From the NCBI RefSeq assembly GCF_036226465.1, contig NZ_CP108476.1:8122001-8186000 (forward strand): 64,000 nt of DNA. Direction: 5' to 3'. The stretch comes from Kitasatospora sp. NBC_01250. GTDB taxonomy: Bacteria; Actinomycetota; Actinomycetes; Streptomycetales; Streptomycetaceae. Shown here piece after piece: positions 8,488-19,223 of this stretch; position 1 is the stretch's first letter, and each line of letters opens with the position of its first letter. The notes under the pieces were generated by a model, which was not told the DNA's origin, made no database searches, and saw only the letters and a program-made list of their open reading frames with translations. A program made the position numbers and the translations under genes.

Positions 8488-9461
8488 GTCTGCTTCCTCG
8501 GGTCGAAGGAGGAGACTGCGGCCAGTTCCTCGAACAGCTCGCGCTCACGCGGGCCGGGCGAGGGCGGCACCATGACCTTGATCTCGGCATACAGGTCACC
8601 GGGGGAACCCCTGGGATGCGGCATCCCCTCGCCGCGCAGCCGCAGCCGGCGGCCGGTGGAGGTCCCGGGCGGCACGTGCACCTTGGCCGTCCCGCCCGGA
8701 CCGGAGACCGGCACCATCGCACCCAGTGCGGCCTCCCAGGCGGTGACCGGCAGATCGACGTGGATGTCGCGCCCGACGAGCCGGTAGCGGGGATGCGGAG
8801 CGATACGGACCACCAGGTAGAGGTCCCCGGCGGAACCCGGGCCGCGGCCCTGGCCGCCCTCCCCCGCGAGTCGGATGCGCTGTCCGTCGACGACGCCGGC
8901 CGGAACGGTGACGTCGTAGGTGCGCTCCCCTCCGGGCCCGCCGAGGGTGATCTTCCGCCGGCCGCCGCGGTATGCGTCTTCGACGCTGAGGGCGAGTTCG
9001 GCTTCTTGGTCCGCGCCGGGGATCGGGCCGCCCCGCCCGGCGCGGCCGGCTCGGCCGCCGAACACGCCTCCGAAGAGGTCCTCGAAGTCCACGCCGGAGG
9101 TGTCGAAGTCGGTCTCCGTCCAGGTCCGTGCGCGCGCCCGGTCGGCGCCTCGGCCCCGCCCGAAGGGACTGCCGCGGTACGCGCCGGCTCCGCCGCCGAA
9201 GCCCTGGCCGGCCGCGACACGCTCGTCGAAGTCCTCCGGAATCTGCCGGAAGTCCGGGCCGAAGCGGTCGTAGCGCGACCGGGTGTCGGGGTCGGACAGC
9301 ACGCTGTACGCCTCGTTGATCTGTTTGAAGCGCTCCTCGGCAGCCGGATCGCGGTTGATGTCCGGGTGGTAGCGGCGGGCCAAGGTGCGGAACGCCTGCT
9401 GGATCTCGGCCGCGTCGGCGGTGCGCGGGACGCCCAGCAGCTCGTAGTAGTCGCGTGCCAT
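8484..9461 (-). CDS. cbpA: J-domain co-chaperone, DnaJ class II (CbpA-like)
   Basis: The 325-residue protein has an N-terminal J domain with the HPD motif at residues 32-34 and a G/F-rich linker (about 85-145). Two C-terminal beta-barrel substrate-binding domains follow (YDVTVPAGVVDGQRIRL; VHVPPGTSTGRRLRL). The four CxxCxGxG zinc motifs of DnaJ class I are missing, so it is CbpA-type. It stimulates the DnaK ATPase and delivers clients. It lies 7 bp downstream of grpE and overlaps the cbpM-like start by 4 bp. Confidence 0.9.
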   Translation of the reverse strand: MARDYYELLGVPRTADAAEIQQAFRTLARRYHPDINRDPAAEERFKQINEAYSVLSDPDTRSRYDRFGPDFRQIPEDFDERVAAGQGFGGGAGAYRGSPFGRGRGADRARARTWTETDFDTSGVDFEDLFGGVFGGRAGRAGRGGPIPGADQEAELALSVEDAYRGGRRKITLGGPGGERTYDVTVPAGVVDGQRIRLAGEGGQGRGPGSAGDLYLVVRIAPHPRYRLVGRDIHVDLPVTAWEAALGAMVPVSGPGGTAKVHVPPGTSTGRRLRLRGEGMPHPRGSPGDLYAEIKVMVPPSPGPRERELFEELAAVSSFDPRKQT

Positions 9462-9468
9462 GGCGGCC

Positions 9469-10035
9469 TCAATCCTGCTTGCGGGTGACCACTACCGCGG
9501 CCGGCCGCAGCTGGCGGCCGGGTTCGCCGTAGCCGGGCCGCAGCACCTGGACGACGGTGCCCGCAGCGGTGTCCGGTGCATCCACCACGGAGACCACCTC
9601 GTGCTGCTCGGGCTGGAAGGGGACGCCGGTCTCCTCGTAGCGGGGGTAGCCGAGGCTTCGCAGCACCTCGACGGCCTGGTCGCGGACCGCCCGCACCCCG
9701 CTGACGATCGCGCCGTGGTCGTCGGCGCCCGCGTGGGCGAGGGCCAGTTCGAGGTTGTCGACGACCGGGAGGAAGGCCGCGGCCACCCTGGCCCGCTCGG
9801 CCTCCCGTTCCCGGGGGAGCTCACGGGCGTAGCGCTTGCGGAGGTTGTCGAGGTCGGCGAGGGCTCGCCGCCACCGATCCTCCAGCTCCGCTACCTCCGG
9901 GCTGCGGGGTCCCGGCGCCTGTTCCCCGGCTTCGGGGGCAGGCGGGGGCGTCTGCAGTGGGGGCGTCCGCTCGGGCGAGGTCTGCTCGGGCGGGGGGCGG
10001 TCCTCGGCGGGACGCATCTGTTCCTGATCCGACAT
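9469..10035 (-). CDS. grpE: GrpE nucleotide exchange factor
   Basis: The 188-residue protein has a long proline-rich disordered N terminus (about 1-45). The GrpE coiled coil follows (LEDRWRRALADLDNLRKRYARE), then the beta domain with LPVVDNLELAL and a C-terminal VVQVLRPGYGEPGRQLRPAAV. GrpE releases ADP from DnaK. It sits 10 bp after dnaK and 7 bp before the J-protein gene, the classical order. The Pro-rich N terminus is longer than in E. coli but ordinary for actinobacteria. Confidence 0.94.
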   Translation of the reverse strand: MSDQEQMRPAEDRPPPEQTSPERTPPLQTPPPAPEAGEQAPGPRSPEVAELEDRWRRALADLDNLRKRYARELPREREAERARVAAAFLPVVDNLELALAHAGADDHGAIVSGVRAVRDQAVEVLRSLGYPRYEETGVPFQPEQHEVVSVVDAPDTAAGTVVQVLRPGYGEPGRQLRPAAVVVTRKQD

Positions 10036-10045
10036 GTCGCCGCCT

Positions 10046-11944
<1,899 letters not shown>

Positions 11945-12075
11945 GGGAATCTCCTCCGCCGGGACACGGGACCGATCGGCGGGCTGCCAGGCATACGACG
12001 CCGCGCCCACCGCACCCTTGTGCAGCCTCGCGCGGTACGCGGCGCGCTTCCTGGCCCTGGCGTGACCAAACTGCG

Positions 12076-12100
12076 CCGTCCTTTCAGTCCGCGAGGACGG
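12076..12100. promoter_or_regulatory. Inverted repeat between dnaK and the PucR-type regulator
   Basis: CCGTCC (12076-12081) and GGACGG (12095-12100) form a 6-bp inverted repeat with a 13-bp spacer in the divergent dnaK/regulator promoter region. It could be an operator or a short hairpin. The evidence is weak. Confidence 0.3.
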
Positions 12101-12190
12101 GGATCCGGCACAGCTCGCAGGTGAGCCCCCGTGCCGAGCGGCGTAGCGTCGACAGTGCGAAGCCGCTGTCGAGCCGCGAATGGACCCGCG

Positions 12191-14056
12191 ATGGACGCTG
12201 TTCCGTTTCCGACCGCCCGGCCCCTCCACTCCAATCCGCACCTGGGGGCCGCGCGGCACGCACTGCTACGGCTGGTGACGGTCATGCTCGACGGCGACGA
12301 CGAGCGCGAGGTGCTGTGGGGGGCCATGGCGGCGATCGCCGCCGTGGGCCCGTTCACCGCCGAGGCGGCGTATGCCGTGCACCACGGTCTGGCGCGGCGC
12401 TGCCCACCGCGCCCGGCGACGGCCTCCACCGTCGCCAGGCCCGGGAGCGCGGCGGCGCGGGAGCCGGCGGTGGATCCCGACGGCAAGGCTCCCGCTGAAG
12501 CAGCGGCCGAAGCCGTGGACGCCGAGCGGCTCGACCGGCGGATCGGCGCTCTGGACGGCCGCAGCCAGAACCTTCACGAGCCGGGCGGGCCGTGGGCACG
12601 GGCCATCGCGCTGCGGTACCGGGAAATCTGCCTCGGCTATCTCGTCGTCCGATCCCTGACCACACCCTCGGCCGAGGAGACCGCCCTGACCGATCTGCTC
12701 GCGCAGCAGACCGGGATGGTCCTCGCGCGCCTCACCGGACGCCGGGGCCCACCGGCCGGCGGGTCGCAGGACGTGCCGGGGACCGGGGACCTGTCCGACA
12801 CCGGGAACCTGCCGGAGCCCGAGGACGGCTCACCCACCGCCGGCCTCGGCGACAGAACCGCCGCCGCCCTGGCCTCGCGGCTCGCCACCCACGACGCGCT
12901 CTCCCGCGCCGCCGTCTCCGGCAGGGGCGAGGCGGGAATCCTCCAGACCCTGCACGAACACACGGGATTCGCGGCCCTCACCGAGGACCGCTTCGGCAAC
13001 CCGCGGGCATGGGCGGGTCCCCGAGGGGGCGACCCCCGGAGCGGAGCCGGCAGCGGAATGCGCCCCGAGCCGGAGAACCGGCGCCGGGACGCCCTGATGC
13101 ACCGCGCGCGGCGCCGGCCCGGCGCCGTCCGGGACCGGGACCGGCTGGTCATGCCCGTAGCGATGGCGGGAGATCTGCTCGGTGTCGTCGCGCTGGTTGA
13201 TCCGGACCAGCGGGCGGCGGAAGCGGACACCTCGGCGCTCGAACAGGCCGCTCTGGTGCTGGCTCCCCTGCTCTCCCACGAGCGCAGGCTGGCCGAGCTG
13301 GAGCCCCGGCTGCGCCGCGACCTGGTCGACCGGCTGGTCTCGGGTGAGTGGACCGAGGACGCCTTCACCCAGGCAGCAGCCCTGGGTCACGACCTGCACC
13401 GGCAGCACAGAGTCGCCGTGCTGGAGTGGCTCGGGGCGGCCGAGGGCGCCGCGCTCGGCGACGCGGTGGCGCGGGCGGCCGAGCGGCTGCGCCGGGACGT
13501 GCTCGTCGGCTCGCGTGGCGCGAGCACGGTCGTCCTGGTGGCCGGTGAGGACCGGCGTGATCCGGGCGACGAGCTGTACAGGGCCGTCTCGGACGAACTC
13601 GGTACCGGCGCCGGCGCGATCGGGGTCGGCGGCCAGTGCGACGTCCTCGCCGATCTGCCGCACTCCTACGGCGAGGCCGTCCGTGCCCTCGCCGTCCGCC
13701 GCCGTTCCCAGGACCCGTACGGCAGCACCGGCTTCGACGAGCTGGGCCTGTGCCGCATGATCGGCACCGGCGAAGGCGAGCGGGAAGCCGACCGCTTCGT
13801 CCGGGTATGGCTGGGACGGCTGCTGGACTACGACGCCCACCACCACACCGAGCTGGTGATGACACTCTCGCGCTACCTGGAGAGCGGCTGCAGCTACGAC
13901 GCGACCTCCGAGATGCTCCTCATCCACCGCAGCACCGTCCGCTACCGCCTCCAGCGCATCGGCGAGATCACCGGCCACGACCTGGGCGTCGCCGAGACGC
14001 GCCTCAATCTGCACATTGCCACCCACATCCGCAACGTGCTCGACCCACCGCGTTGA
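12191..14056 (+). CDS. GAF/PucR-type (CdaR-like) transcriptional regulator
   Basis: The approximately 621-residue protein ends in a PucR-type helix-turn-helix (ALTLSRYLESG-like segment, then YDATSEMLLIHRSTVRYRLQRI and a final LNLHIA helix). The centre (about 235-385) resembles a GAF sensor domain; the N-terminal part has another alpha/beta region. Such proteins are ligand-responsive activators. It diverges from the dnaK cassette across an intergenic region of about 250 bp, so it is a good candidate for its regulator, though no binding site is proven. The start is uncertain: ATG 12191 is used, but an earlier in-frame ATG exists at 12131. Confidence 0.8.
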   Translation: MDAVPFPTARPLHSNPHLGAARHALLRLVTVMLDGDDEREVLWGAMAAIAAVGPFTAEAAYAVHHGLARRCPPRPATASTVARPGSAAAREPAVDPDGKAPAEAAAEAVDAERLDRRIGALDGRSQNLHEPGGPWARAIALRYREICLGYLVVRSLTTPSAEETALTDLLAQQTGMVLARLTGRRGPPAGGSQDVPGTGDLSDTGNLPEPEDGSPTAGLGDRTAAALASRLATHDALSRAAVSGRGEAGILQTLHEHTGFAALTEDRFGNPRAWAGPRGGDPRSGAGSGMRPEPENRRRDALMHRARRRPGAVRDRDRLVMPVAMAGDLLGVVALVDPDQRAAEADTSALEQAALVLAPLLSHERRLAELEPRLRRDLVDRLVSGEWTEDAFTQAAALGHDLHRQHRVAVLEWLGAAEGAALGDAVARAAERLRRDVLVGSRGASTVVLVAGEDRRDPGDELYRAVSDELGTGAGAIGVGGQCDVLADLPHSYGEAVRALAVRRRSQDPYGSTGFDELGLCRMIGTGEGEREADRFVRVWLGRLLDYDAHHHTELVMTLSRYLESGCSYDATSEMLLIHRSTVRYRLQRIGEITGHDLGVAETRLNLHIATHIRNVLDPPR

Positions 14057-14227
14057 GTCGCGGACGAGCCCGTGGCGGTCACTGTGGGTGACGATCTTTG
14101 CCCTGTCCCTGGACGTAGGCGGCACCGGTCAGTGCGACGCCGACGGGGGGACCGTAGAACGCCTGGACTACCCCGAGCCGGTCCGCGAACCGTGGACGTC
14201 CGGGAGTATCAGGACACTCCAGCTGGG

Positions 14228-16048
14228 TCATGCGGTGGAGTTGGAGTTCTCCTGGTCCGGCCTGCGGTGGAGGGCTGCGAGGACGGATCGGTGGGTGAGC
14301 CACCCGGCGAGGCGGGTGCGGGTGGGGTCGAGGACGGGCAGTCCGGCTCCTTCGGTGGTCGCGAGGGCGTCGAGGGCCTGGGCCAGATCGGTGTCGGCGG
14401 CGACCTGGTGCGGCCGGTGGGTGATGGCGGCGAGGGTGGTGGTGCCGTGGGTGCCGTCGGCGAGGGTTTCGGTGGCGGCGCGGGCGGTGGCGGTGCCGAG
14501 GTAGCTGCCATCGGTGGCCAGGACGGGCAGGACGCCGTGCCGGGATGCAGCGAGGATGTCGGCGGCCGTGGTCAGCGGCATCGTCTCGCTGAGAGCCTCG
14601 GGCAGCGGCTCCATCACTTCGGCGGCGGTGAGGCCGGAGAAGGGTGAGATGGTCGGTTTCTCGTCGAGGTCGATGCCGCGGCGGCGCAGTTTGAGGCTGT
14701 AGATGGTGTCGCGGGACAGGGCGCGGCTGACCCCGGTGGCCAGCACGATGGCGGTCATCAGGGGCAGGATGATCGTGTATTCGCCGGTGAGTTCGAACAG
14801 GATGATGACGGCGGTGATGGGGGCGCGGGCGGCGCCGGCGAAGACGGCCCCCATGCCGATCAGGCCGTAGGCGCCGAGCGGGCCGGTGATGCCGGGGACG
14901 AGGTGCTGGGCGGTGGCGCCGAAGGCGGCGCCGAGCATGGCGCCCATGAAGAGGGAGGGGGCGAAGACGCCGCCGGAGCCGCCGATGCCGATGGTGAGGC
15001 TGGTTGCAGCGATCTTCCCCACCAGGAGCAGGAGGAGGAAGGCGATGACGTACTTGCCGTTGACGGCGTTCTCCAGTACCGGGTAGCCGACGCCGTACAT
15101 CTGCGGCAGGACGAGCAGGAGCAGGCCGAGCAGGAGCCCGCCGACGGCGGGGCGGGCCCATTCGGGACCGCGCCACACATAGTCGCAGGCGTCCTCGATC
15201 CAGTACAGGATCCGGGTGAAGCCGACGCCGACCGCCCCGGCGATCACGCCCAGGAGCGCGAAGAGCAGGTACTGCGAGAGGTGGTGGACACCGAAGGCGG
15301 GCAACTGGAGGAACGGGGTGTTGCCGAAGGCGGCCCGGCCGATGACCGAGGAGGTCACGGAGGAGAGCACGACCATGCCGAAGGCTTCGGCGGTGAAGTC
15401 GCGCAGGATCAGCTCCATCGCGAAGAACACCCCGGCCAGCGGGGCGTTGAAGGTGGCGGCGATGCCGCCCGCCGCGCCGCAGGCGACCAGCACCTTCATC
15501 CGGTCCTCGGGCACCCTGACCACGCGGCCCAGGGTGGAGCCGAGCGCGGAGCCGATCTGGACGATCGGGCCCTCGCGGCCCACGGATCCGCCGCCGCCGA
15601 TGGTCAGCGCGGAGGCCAGGGACTTGACCAGGGCGACCTGCGGGGCGATCCGTCCGCCGCGCCGGGCGACGGCGTACATGACCTCGGGTACGCCGTGGCC
15701 GCGGGCCTCGCGGGCGAAGCGCTGGACCAGCGGGCCGTACAGGAGTCCGGCCACCACCGGGGCGAGCAGGACGAACCAGCGGCCGAGCCAGGGGACGTGC
15801 GGGTTGGCGGCGTGCCCGGCGGCCGCGTAGTCGGGATGGCCGGACAGCGCCAGGGTGAACGTCTTGATCAGCCAGCGGAAGGCGATCGCCCCGAGGCCGG
15901 CTCCGGCGCCGACCAGCAGGGCCAGGACGAGCAGGCCGCCCTTGGATTCGCGCAGGGCGGTGGGGGCGGCGGCCAGGCCGCGTCGTACGACGGGGGTGCG
16001 GGAGTCGAGGGGCTGGGGGCTTGGGGGTATGGCTTCGGCTGCGGTCAC
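14228..16048 (-). CDS. ClC-family chloride transporter with C-terminal CBS pair
   Basis: The 606-residue membrane protein shows the ClC selectivity motifs GREGP (external gating Glu present) and GGVFAP. Where E. coli ClC has GSGIP, it reads GHGVP. The internal proton Glu position (second Glu in IIEEM of ClC-ec1) aligns with Leu in AMELI, so proton coupling cannot be assumed. Residues after about 470 form two CBS domains that probably sense nucleotides. GTG 16048 is chosen because the first operator half-site begins right behind it. It is divergent from a MarR regulator. Confidence 0.9.
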   Translation of the reverse strand: MTAAEAIPPSPQPLDSRTPVVRRGLAAAPTALRESKGGLLVLALLVGAGAGLGAIAFRWLIKTFTLALSGHPDYAAAGHAANPHVPWLGRWFVLLAPVVAGLLYGPLVQRFAREARGHGVPEVMYAVARRGGRIAPQVALVKSLASALTIGGGGSVGREGPIVQIGSALGSTLGRVVRVPEDRMKVLVACGAAGGIAATFNAPLAGVFFAMELILRDFTAEAFGMVVLSSVTSSVIGRAAFGNTPFLQLPAFGVHHLSQYLLFALLGVIAGAVGVGFTRILYWIEDACDYVWRGPEWARPAVGGLLLGLLLLVLPQMYGVGYPVLENAVNGKYVIAFLLLLLVGKIAATSLTIGIGGSGGVFAPSLFMGAMLGAAFGATAQHLVPGITGPLGAYGLIGMGAVFAGAARAPITAVIILFELTGEYTIILPLMTAIVLATGVSRALSRDTIYSLKLRRRGIDLDEKPTISPFSGLTAAEVMEPLPEALSETMPLTTAADILAASRHGVLPVLATDGSYLGTATARAATETLADGTHGTTTLAAITHRPHQVAADTDLAQALDALATTEGAGLPVLDPTRTRLAGWLTHRSVLAALHRRPDQENSNSTA

Positions 16049-16050
16049 TC

Positions 16051-16085
16051 TTGCATTATGCAAATAATATCTTTGCACTGCGCAA
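16051..16085. promoter_or_regulatory. Two MarR-type operators between clc and marR
   Basis: TTGCATTATGCAA (16051-16063) is a perfect inverted repeat. TTGCACTGCGCAA (16073-16085) has the same TTGC-N5-GCAA frame. Their centres are 22 bp apart, two helical turns, in an A/T-rich patch between divergent genes. This is the arrangement expected for a MarR dimer pair that represses both promoters. Confidence 0.75.
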
Positions 16086-16208
16086 GGGTCTCTCGTTTCG
16101 AGATGGCCGATCCGCGATGCGGGACAGGCGGGGGCACGGCGGGCCCTGCGGAGCGCGTACGCCCCCGGAGCGGCGCACGCCACGGCGTGCGGGAGGTAGA
16201 AAGGAGGC

Positions 16209-16721
16209 ATGTCGCACGACCGCGCCCAGCCGCCCGCCGCCGATCCGTCCCCGCTCAGCGCGGAGGAGGACCTCGTCACGGCGGTTCTCACCGCCTCGCG
16301 CGTCCTGGTCGCGATCTCCGCGAGGTCGCTGGGCGAGGTGGAGGAGTCGTTGACGCTGCCTCAGTTCCGGATGCTGGTCGTGCTGCAGAGCCGTGGTGCG
16401 ATGAGCCTGTCCCGGCTGGCGGAGTTCCTGGCGGTCAACCCGTCCACGGCGATGCGGATGATCGAGCGTCTGGTCACGGCCGGCATGGTGGTGCGCGAGA
16501 CGGGTCTGCCGGACCGGCGCGAGGTGCGGATCGTGCTCACCGAGGAGGGGGTTCGCACGGTGGTGGATGCCACCGACCGGCGCCGGGCCGAGATCGCCCA
16601 GGTGGTCGCGGCGATGCCGCCGGAGCAGCGCTCCGGCCTGGTCGCGGCGCTGCGGGCGTTCGCCGAGGCCGGCGGTGAACCGGCGGCGCCACTCAGGCAG
16701 TTGGACCTGCTCGGCTGGTGA
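16209..16721 (+). CDS. MarR-family regulator
   Basis: The 170-residue protein has the MarR winged helix (LTLPQFRMLVVLQSRG; recognition helix NPSTAMRMIERLV; wing DRREVRIVLTEEG). It has an excellent ribosome site AAAGGAGG before ATG 16209. The divergent gene is a ClC transporter and two identical-frame operators lie between them, so it very likely represses clc and itself. No cysteine redox switch is evident. The signal it senses is unknown; anions, pH or small acids are plausible (inference). Confidence 0.9.
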   Translation: MSHDRAQPPAADPSPLSAEEDLVTAVLTASRVLVAISARSLGEVEESLTLPQFRMLVVLQSRGAMSLSRLAEFLAVNPSTAMRMIERLVTAGMVVRETGLPDRREVRIVLTEEGVRTVVDATDRRRAEIAQVVAAMPPEQRSGLVAALRAFAEAGGEPAAPLRQLDLLGW

Positions 16722-17043
16722 CCACCGCTGGTGCCCCTGGTCCCGGCGCCTCCCTGGCAGGTACGGCCCGTGCACTTCATGACGGTTCCGTGGAGTGCCG
16801 CGATGTCCGCTGTGGGGGCTCTCCTGGTCCGACGACCGCGGGGAGGGGGCGCTGTGGGTCCGGGTGAGGCGATCCGCCATTCCGACGTCCGTCACTTTCC
16901 GGTCATGCAACGTGCCCGAACATCACCACAGCCGGAAACCGGACCTCTCCTCTCCGCTGCGGGCGCCCTTCCCCCCGCGAGCGCCCCGGCGCATGCTGAT
17001 GCCGGGCCGGACAACGGCGTCCTGCCCGCGGAGGGGGACCGGC

Positions 17044-17958
17044 ATGGACTACGAGAACCTGTTCGAACGCATCAACCGCGCGGTCCACCCCGTCCTGGCC
17101 GAAGGAACCGTCGCCCAGTACATCCCGGCCCTCGCCGCCGTCGACCCCCACCGGTTCGGCCTCGCGATCGCGGACACCGGCACCCGCAAACCACGCGGCA
17201 CCGGGGACTGGCAGGTCCCGTTCTCCATCCAGTCCATCTCCAAGGTGTTCACCCTCGCCCTGGTCCTGGCCGCCGACGGCGACTCGCTGTGGGCCCGGGT
17301 GGGCAAGGAGCCCTCCGGGTCACCCTTCAACTCCCTGGCCCAGCTGGAACGTGAGAACGCGATCCCGCGCAACCCCTTCGTCAACGCCGGCGCCCTGGTC
17401 ATCACCGACCGGCTGCTCACCCTCACCGGCGACTCCCGGGGCACCCTGCGCGAGTTCCTCCGCACCGAGAGCGGCAACCCGCACATCGACTTCGACGCCC
17501 AGGTCGCCTGGAGCGAGAGCCACCACGGACACCGCAACGCCGCCCTCGGCCACCTGCTGGCCGACCACGGCCGCCTCGACAACCCCGTCCCGGACGTCCT
17601 CGACCACTACTTCTGGCAGTGCGCCCTCACCATGAGCTGCCGCGACCTCGCCCTCGCCGCAGGATTCCTCGCCCGGCACGGCTTACGGGCCGACGGCACC
17701 CGGCTGCTCACCCGCAGCGAGGCCAAGCGCGTCAACGCCGTCATGCTGATCGGCGGCACCTACGACGCCGCGGGCGAGTTCGCCCACCGGGTCGGCCTGC
17801 CCGCCAAGAGCGGTGTCGGCGGGGGCATCCTGGCCGTCATCCCGGGGCGCGGGACGCTCTGCACCTGGGGGCCGGCTCTCGACAGCCACGGCAACTCGAT
17901 CGCGGGCATCACCGCGCTCGACACCCTCACCACTCACACCGGCTGGTCCATCTTCTGA
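17044..17958 (+). CDS. glsA: Glutaminase A (serine-dependent)
   Basis: The 304-residue protein has the beta-lactamase-like glutaminase fold with the catalytic Ser-x-x-Lys in FSIQSISKVF (Ser64/Lys67). Further glutaminase signatures follow: NPFVNAGALV, MSCRDLALAAGFLA and KSGVGGGILAVIPG. The reaction is L-glutamine to L-glutamate plus ammonia in the cytosol. ATG 17044 has GGAGGGGG upstream. In E. coli a glutaminase of this type supplies ammonia for acid resistance; the neighbouring ClC gene makes a similar role possible here, but this is inference. It stands alone after marR with 322 bp between. Confidence 0.94.
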   Translation: MDYENLFERINRAVHPVLAEGTVAQYIPALAAVDPHRFGLAIADTGTRKPRGTGDWQVPFSIQSISKVFTLALVLAADGDSLWARVGKEPSGSPFNSLAQLERENAIPRNPFVNAGALVITDRLLTLTGDSRGTLREFLRTESGNPHIDFDAQVAWSESHHGHRNAALGHLLADHGRLDNPVPDVLDHYFWQCALTMSCRDLALAAGFLARHGLRADGTRLLTRSEAKRVNAVMLIGGTYDAAGEFAHRVGLPAKSGVGGGILAVIPGRGTLCTWGPALDSHGNSIAGITALDTLTTHTGWSIF

Positions 17959-18297
17959 CCGGCGGCGCACACACCCGGCCCGGACCGCCGGGTGCTGCGC
18001 GGTTCCACACGAAGGTGACGGTCTCGTCGACGCGTGCCGAGTGGATGCCGACGGAAGCCTCACGCATGTACTGCTCGCACAGCTCGTGGGCCTTCTTGTA
18101 CGCGTCGGTCGAGAGCGCTCGGCCATGGCCTCCTGCGGCGTCGCAGCCGGTAGTGATCCCCGGCGAAGCCCTGCGTGACCGGTGGCCCGGACGGAACCGC
18201 CGCGTGACGATCAGGGGTCAACCCGCGGGTGTATGGGAGTTCTCCGCCCGTCGGCGCGTGTCGAGCACGACGGCGGGCGACGTTTAGAGTGTGGGGT
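17959..18297. other. Intergenic region with a possible minus-strand coding remnant
   Basis: No complete gene fits this 339-bp gap. On the minus strand, positions about 18120-17990 can be read as LSTDAYKKAHELCEQYM followed by REASVGIHSARVDETVTF, a plausible helical protein fragment with good codon bias but no start and no clear stop. It may be a relic of a lost gene. The right end (18285-18290, TAGAGT) is the -10 box of the tetR gene. Confidence 0.35.
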
Positions 18298-18924
18298 ATG
18301 CCCAGGCTGAGTGAAGAGACCCGGGAGGAGCGGCGTCGCCACATCCTCACCAGCGCCTGGCGCTGCTTCTCCCGCGACGGATTCCACGCCACGTCGATGG
18401 ATGACGTGATCACCGCGACCGGCATGTCCTCCAGCGCGGTGTACCGGTACTTCCGCAGCAAGGACGACCTCATCCTGGCCGCCGCGGACGAATCCCTGGC
18501 CCTGGTCCGCAACCTGTTCAGCGGTCTCCTGGAGCAGCGCCCCACCCCGTCACCGGCCCAGGTCGTGACCGCGATGGTGGCCGAGCTGCGCGACTGCGAC
18601 CCGGGACAGGGTGACGACCTGCGACGCATCGCCATCCAGGCGTGGGGGGAAGCGCTGCGCAGGCCGGAGCTGGCGGAGCGCACCCGCTCGTTCTACCTGG
18701 ACGTGCGCGGCAGTCTCGCCGAGTTGGCCGGCCGGTGGCGGGAGGAGGGCCGGCTCGGGCCGCAGGCGGACCCGGAGGCGGTGGCGTCGGTGCTGATGTC
18801 CCTGATGCCGGGACTGCTGGTCGGGCGCTACCTGGTGGACCCGGTCTCGGTGGATCGCATGGTCGAGGGCCTGTCGGCCCTCGCCTCGGCGTTCCCTCCG
18901 GGGCAGGGCGGCGACGGGCTGTAG
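18298..18924 (+). CDS. TetR-family regulator
   Basis: The 208-residue protein has a TetR DNA-binding domain at residues 8-55 (RRRHILTSAWRCFSRDGFHATSMDDVI, then MSSSAVYRYFRSKDDLIL) and a C-terminal TetR ligand domain. The start at 18298 lies 7 nt after a TAGAGT -10 hexamer without a convincing ribosome site, so a leaderless mRNA is likely. It faces the VOC/amidohydrolase/hydroxylase operon in convergent orientation. It is one candidate for the protein that binds the repeated operator at 22574-22637. Confidence 0.88.
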   Translation: MPRLSEETREERRRHILTSAWRCFSRDGFHATSMDDVITATGMSSSAVYRYFRSKDDLILAAADESLALVRNLFSGLLEQRPTPSPAQVVTAMVAELRDCDPGQGDDLRRIAIQAWGEALRRPELAERTRSFYLDVRGSLAELAGRWREEGRLGPQADPEAVASVLMSLMPGLLVGRYLVDPVSVDRMVEGLSALASAFPPGQGGDGL

Positions 18925-19223
18925 CAGTTCTGCGGAACCGTCAACTCCTGTTCGCGCCCACGGGCCGGGATGAGACCCGGGCCGTTCGCCGGTCCGATGG
19001 CGGGACTACCGGGTGCCGCACCCGCAGGCGCCCACCTCGGGCGGCGACAGCCACACCCTCTACCGATTCTGACGAACTCGCCGGCTTCTTCCGGGAGTTG
19101 CCGAGCACCAAGGAACGTAGCCCGGCCTTCCGCCCAGGTGTCCTCTCACCGCCTGCGGTCCCGAGCGTCCGGCGGCTCGCCCCCGGCCGCAGGTGCGACC
19201 GGGGCACGAGAGGTGGACCGGGT

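Noticed and set aside
11945..12190. CIRCE or HspR (HAIR) element upstream of dnaK
   Set aside because: I looked for TTAGCACTC and CTTGAGT-type repeats and saw none; only a weak CCGTCC/GGACGG repeat is present.
14079..14227. Minus-strand coding potential between pucR-type and clc genes
   Set aside because: A readable stretch (ADRLGVVQAFYGPPVGVALT) exists, but there is no start or family match; not enough to call a gene.
18941..19207. Minus-strand 88-residue frame between tetR and the VOC gene
   Set aside because: Composition is arginine/proline-rich with no motif and no ribosome site; probably spurious.
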